A stretch of DNA of 7,877 nt from Chloroflexota bacterium (lineage in GTDB: Bacteria > Chloroflexota > Dehalococcoidia > JACQGW01): the NCBI GenBank assembly GCA_016199325.1, contig JACQGW010000050.1:1-7877 (forward strand). Reading direction: 5' to 3'. The position numbers and the translations under genes are program-made. This document shows, piece after piece, positions 6,725-7,877 of this stretch (position 1 is the first letter of the stretch; each line of letters begins with the position of its first letter). The notes below the pieces were generated by a model. It did not search any database. It saw only the letters and a list, made by a program, of their open reading frames with translations, and was not told where the DNA came from.

Positions 6725-6780
6725 CGGCGGACTCCCTTCTGACTGGCTGCGTCGACGTTCTGCCTGTTCGAGACCGCACC

Positions 6781-6873
6781 CTGGTGGCCTGCTACGCTGG
6801 TGCTCATGGATGCGGTCTGGCGATTTCGTGCGTCATGCGTCATGCGTCATTCGATCGGTTTTCGACGGGCGCT
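6781..6873 (-). repeat. Dispersed intergenic repeat, copy B (inverted)
   Basis: This is the counterpart of 701-779 on the opposite strand. Read on the - strand it starts with AGCGCCCGTCGAA (6873-6861). It carries three ATGACGC heptamers where copy A has one, the 31-bp core (6836-6806, 28 of 31 identical) and the weaker tail to 6781. The length difference between the copies before the core is exactly 14 nt, two heptamer units. It lies in the hyuB leader, 57 nt before the start codon. Confidence 0.7.
6829..6849 (-). repeat. TGACGCA heptamer array, three units
   Basis: Three exact TGCGTCA units on the + strand (TGACGCA on the - strand) lie inside repeat copy B. Their TGA codons fall in all three frames of the - strand, upstream of hyuB. 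Confidence 0.8.
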
Positions 6874-6917
6874 CCCCATGTCACGATGGTATTCTACTGG
6901 CCGGTGGGTTGCTCGTC

Positions 6918-6971
6918 CATCGGCGCCGGGCACGGCACGGATGCGGCAGGCGCGATTGGCTGGCGCCGATG
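6918..6971 (-). promoter_or_regulatory. Leader inverted repeat of the hyuBA transcript
   Basis: CATCGGCGCC (6918-6927) and GGCGCCGATG (6962-6971) are perfect 10-bp inverted repeats around a 34-nt loop. If transcription starts near 6974, as the -10 at 6981-6986 predicts, this stem forms almost at the 5' end of the mRNA. It could protect the 5' end or regulate the operon. I do not recognise a riboswitch class. Confidence 0.35.
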
Positions 6972-6980
6972 AGGCGCACC

Positions 6981-6989
6981 ATTATAGCA
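6981..6989 (-). promoter_or_regulatory. Extended -10 promoter for hyuBA
   Basis: On the - strand 6989-6981 reads TGCTATAAT, a perfect TATAAT with an extended TGn element. The -35 region is poor; the closest is AGGACG, 19 nt upstream, which is acceptable for an extended -10 promoter. Predicted initiation near 6974 gives a leader of about 250 nt before hyuB. It is the only good consensus -10 I see in this spacer; TAGAAT at 6896-6891 is a weaker second candidate. Confidence 0.5.
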
Positions 6990-6991
6990 CG

Positions 6992-7019
6992 TGGATAGCA
7001 CCTGCCGTCCTGGATAGCA
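6992..7019 (-). promoter_or_regulatory. Two direct 9-mers TGCTATCCA upstream of the -10, possible operator
   Basis: TGCTATCCA occurs on the - strand at 7019-7011 and 7000-6992, exactly 19 bp apart, close to two helical turns. The -10 element TGCTATAAT, 11 bp further on, shares the first six bases. Repeats overlapping the -35 region suggest a binding site for a regulator of hyuBA, although no regulator gene is visible here. Confidence 0.35.
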
Positions 7020-7029
7020 GTGGACGGCA
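7003..7029 (-). terminator. 8-bp hairpin after the methyltransferase gene
   Basis: TGCCGTCC (7003-7010) pairs with GGACGGCA (7022-7029) around 11 nt. It starts 15 nt past the stop of the repair gene on the - strand and lacks a T-run. It overlaps the possible hyuBA operator region, so it could serve termination, regulation, or neither. Confidence 0.35.
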
Positions 7030-7044
7030 CCAGCGCCGGCGTAT

Positions 7045-7839
7045 TCACGGCAGCGCCGGCCGGCAAACCTTGCAGGGCCGATAGCCGGCGGCGCGGGCCG
7101 CGGCGGCCGAGGGAAAGGCGACCCGGTGCGCCGGAGTGATGCGCGGGCCGTGGCGACAGGTCGGGAAGCAGAAGATGTGCGTCGTATCGCTGCCGTAGAA
7201 CTGGATCCCGGCCGCGGCGATGCGCGCTAGTTCAGCCAGGTCGACACGCTCGGCGGCCAGGATCTCCCGCTTCGCCTCAGCGCCGAAGGCGTACTGCCCC
7301 GGGTCGCCGCCGGTCCGGACAACCCGGTGGCAGGGGATCAGCAGCGGGATCGGGTTCCGGCCCAGCGCCGTGCCGACCGCCCGAACGGCGCCGGGCCGGC
7401 CGATCTCCCGAGCGACCCAGCCGTAGGGGCGGACCTCGCCGCGCGGGATCTCGGCGGTCTTCTCCAGGACGGCGCGCTGGAACGGCGAGAGGTCCGTGAG
7501 GTCGAACCGCAGCGGCCGCCGCTCTCCCGCCAGCGTCCGAATCACGGCACGCTGGAGCGCAGACGGCGGGCTCGCGGCCCGCCGGACCGCCCGGCCGGTC
7601 CGCGTCCGATAGGCCGCCTCGAAGGCGCCGTCGTCGCCCGCCGGCGTCAGAGCGACGATGCCGCTCTGACGGTAGGCCACGTAGGCCGCGCCGAGCGGCG
7701 AGTCCACCGTAAAGTACCGGTCGCCCAGGCCAACCTCGTCGAGAACCGCCTGAGCGAACCCAGCCGGCGCACGCACGTTCCCAAGCGACCGCAAGTCCCG
7801 AGCAAGCGTATCGGTTGCCCTCGGAGTATCCAGTGTCAC
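7045..7839 (-). CDS. O6-alkylguanine-DNA methyltransferase with C-terminal Ada zinc domain
   Basis: This 264-residue suicide DNA-repair protein removes alkyl groups from O6 of guanine onto its own cysteine. Residues about 41-115 look like the variable N-terminal subdomain. Residues 118-197 are the Ogt/MGMT catalytic domain: FQRAVLEKTAEIPRGEVRPYGWVA, the helix-turn-helix GRPGAVRAVGTALGRNP (147-163), and the active site IPCHRVV with Cys170, then GQYAFGAEAKREIL. Residues 213-262 are an Ada-type metal domain: FYGSDTTHIFCFPTC and GYRPCKVCRP, with Cys224, Cys228, Cys256 and Cys259. This C-x3-C / C-x2-C pattern and spacing resemble Cys38/42/69/72 of E. coli Ada. In classical Ada the zinc domain is N-terminal and followed by an AraC domain; here it is last and the AraC domain is absent. 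The start is GTG 7839 with AGGAGG (7852-7847) 7 nt upstream. Family confidence is high; whether the C-domain accepts methylphosphotriesters is inference. Confidence 0.93.
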   Translation of the reverse strand: MTLDTPRATDTLARDLRSLGNVRAPAGFAQAVLDEVGLGDRYFTVDSPLGAAYVAYRQSGIVALTPAGDDGAFEAAYRTRTGRAVRRAASPPSALQRAVIRTLAGERRPLRFDLTDLSPFQRAVLEKTAEIPRGEVRPYGWVAREIGRPGAVRAVGTALGRNPIPLLIPCHRVVRTGGDPGQYAFGAEAKREILAAERVDLAELARIAAAGIQFYGSDTTHIFCFPTCRHGPRITPAHRVAFPSAAAARAAGYRPCKVCRPALP

Positions 7840-7855
7840 GTCAGCACCTCCTCAT

Positions 7856-7877
7856 CAGCGGTCAGCAGTCAGCGGTC
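7856..7877 (-). repeat. CAGCGGT/CAGCAGT heptamer array running off the window
   Basis: There are three 7-mers: CAGCGGT, CAGCAGT, CAGCGGT. They continue to the last base, so the array is probably longer. On the - strand they read as TGA-containing heptamers, placing stops in all three frames just upstream of the ribosome-binding site of the repair gene. The sequence differs from the TGACGCA arrays but has the same period. Confidence 0.65.

Noticed and set aside
7031..7060. CAGCGCCGGC twice, 20 bp apart, at the end of the repair gene
   Set aside because: Only 10 bp, very GC-rich, and one copy is inside coding sequence; chance is likely.

Overview
The window is GC-rich (roughly two thirds G+C by eye), bacterial, and looks like an ordinary chromosomal stretch with unusually repeat-rich intergenic spaces. 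Six protein genes are supported. The gene types, GTG/TTG starts behind strong AGGAGG sites, and heptamer-type intergenic repeats suggest a Chloroflexota genome, perhaps near Thermomicrobia/Sphaerobacter. That placement is an impression from memory and was not searched.

Left part (1-820, + strand): 1-167 shows no gene I can support. A 53-codon small ORF (168-329) behind a near-ideal Shine-Dalgarno is followed after 2 nt by an 81-residue YtxH-like membrane-anchored protein (332-577). A long hairpin (599-632) closes this pair. The spacer to the next gene carries a repeat unit with a second, inverted copy about 6 kb away.

Middle left (821-2852, + strand): a GT4-type glycosyltransferase (821-1894), a repeat- and hairpin-filled spacer, then a SRPBCC/START-fold protein resembling polyketide aromatase/cyclases (2127-2684). 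Next comes a 151-bp segment bounded by 17-bp inverted arms, whose right arm contains the stop codon of the convergent hyuA.

Right part (2853-7877, - strand): a two-gene hydantoinase/oxoprolinase-family operon, hyuB (TTG start at 6724) then hyuA (GTG start at 4988), joined by a 4-nt GTGA overlap. The 320-nt space upstream (6725-7044) holds a good extended -10 promoter, two upstream copies of a 9-mer that partly matches that -10, a leader inverted repeat, and the second copy of the intergenic repeat with three TGACGCA heptamers. Beyond it is a DNA-alkylation repair protein (7045-7839) with unusual domain order: the O6-alkylguanine methyltransferase domain comes first and the Ada-type four-cysteine zinc domain is at the C-terminus, with no AraC domain between them.

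The genes do not form one pathway. HyuB and HyuA must work together as an ATP-dependent amide-ring hydrolase or carboxylase of unknown substrate; the others look like independent units. I see no complete new system. The most notable items are the permuted Ada/Ogt protein, the intergenic repeat family, and the inverted-repeat segment at the end of hyuA.
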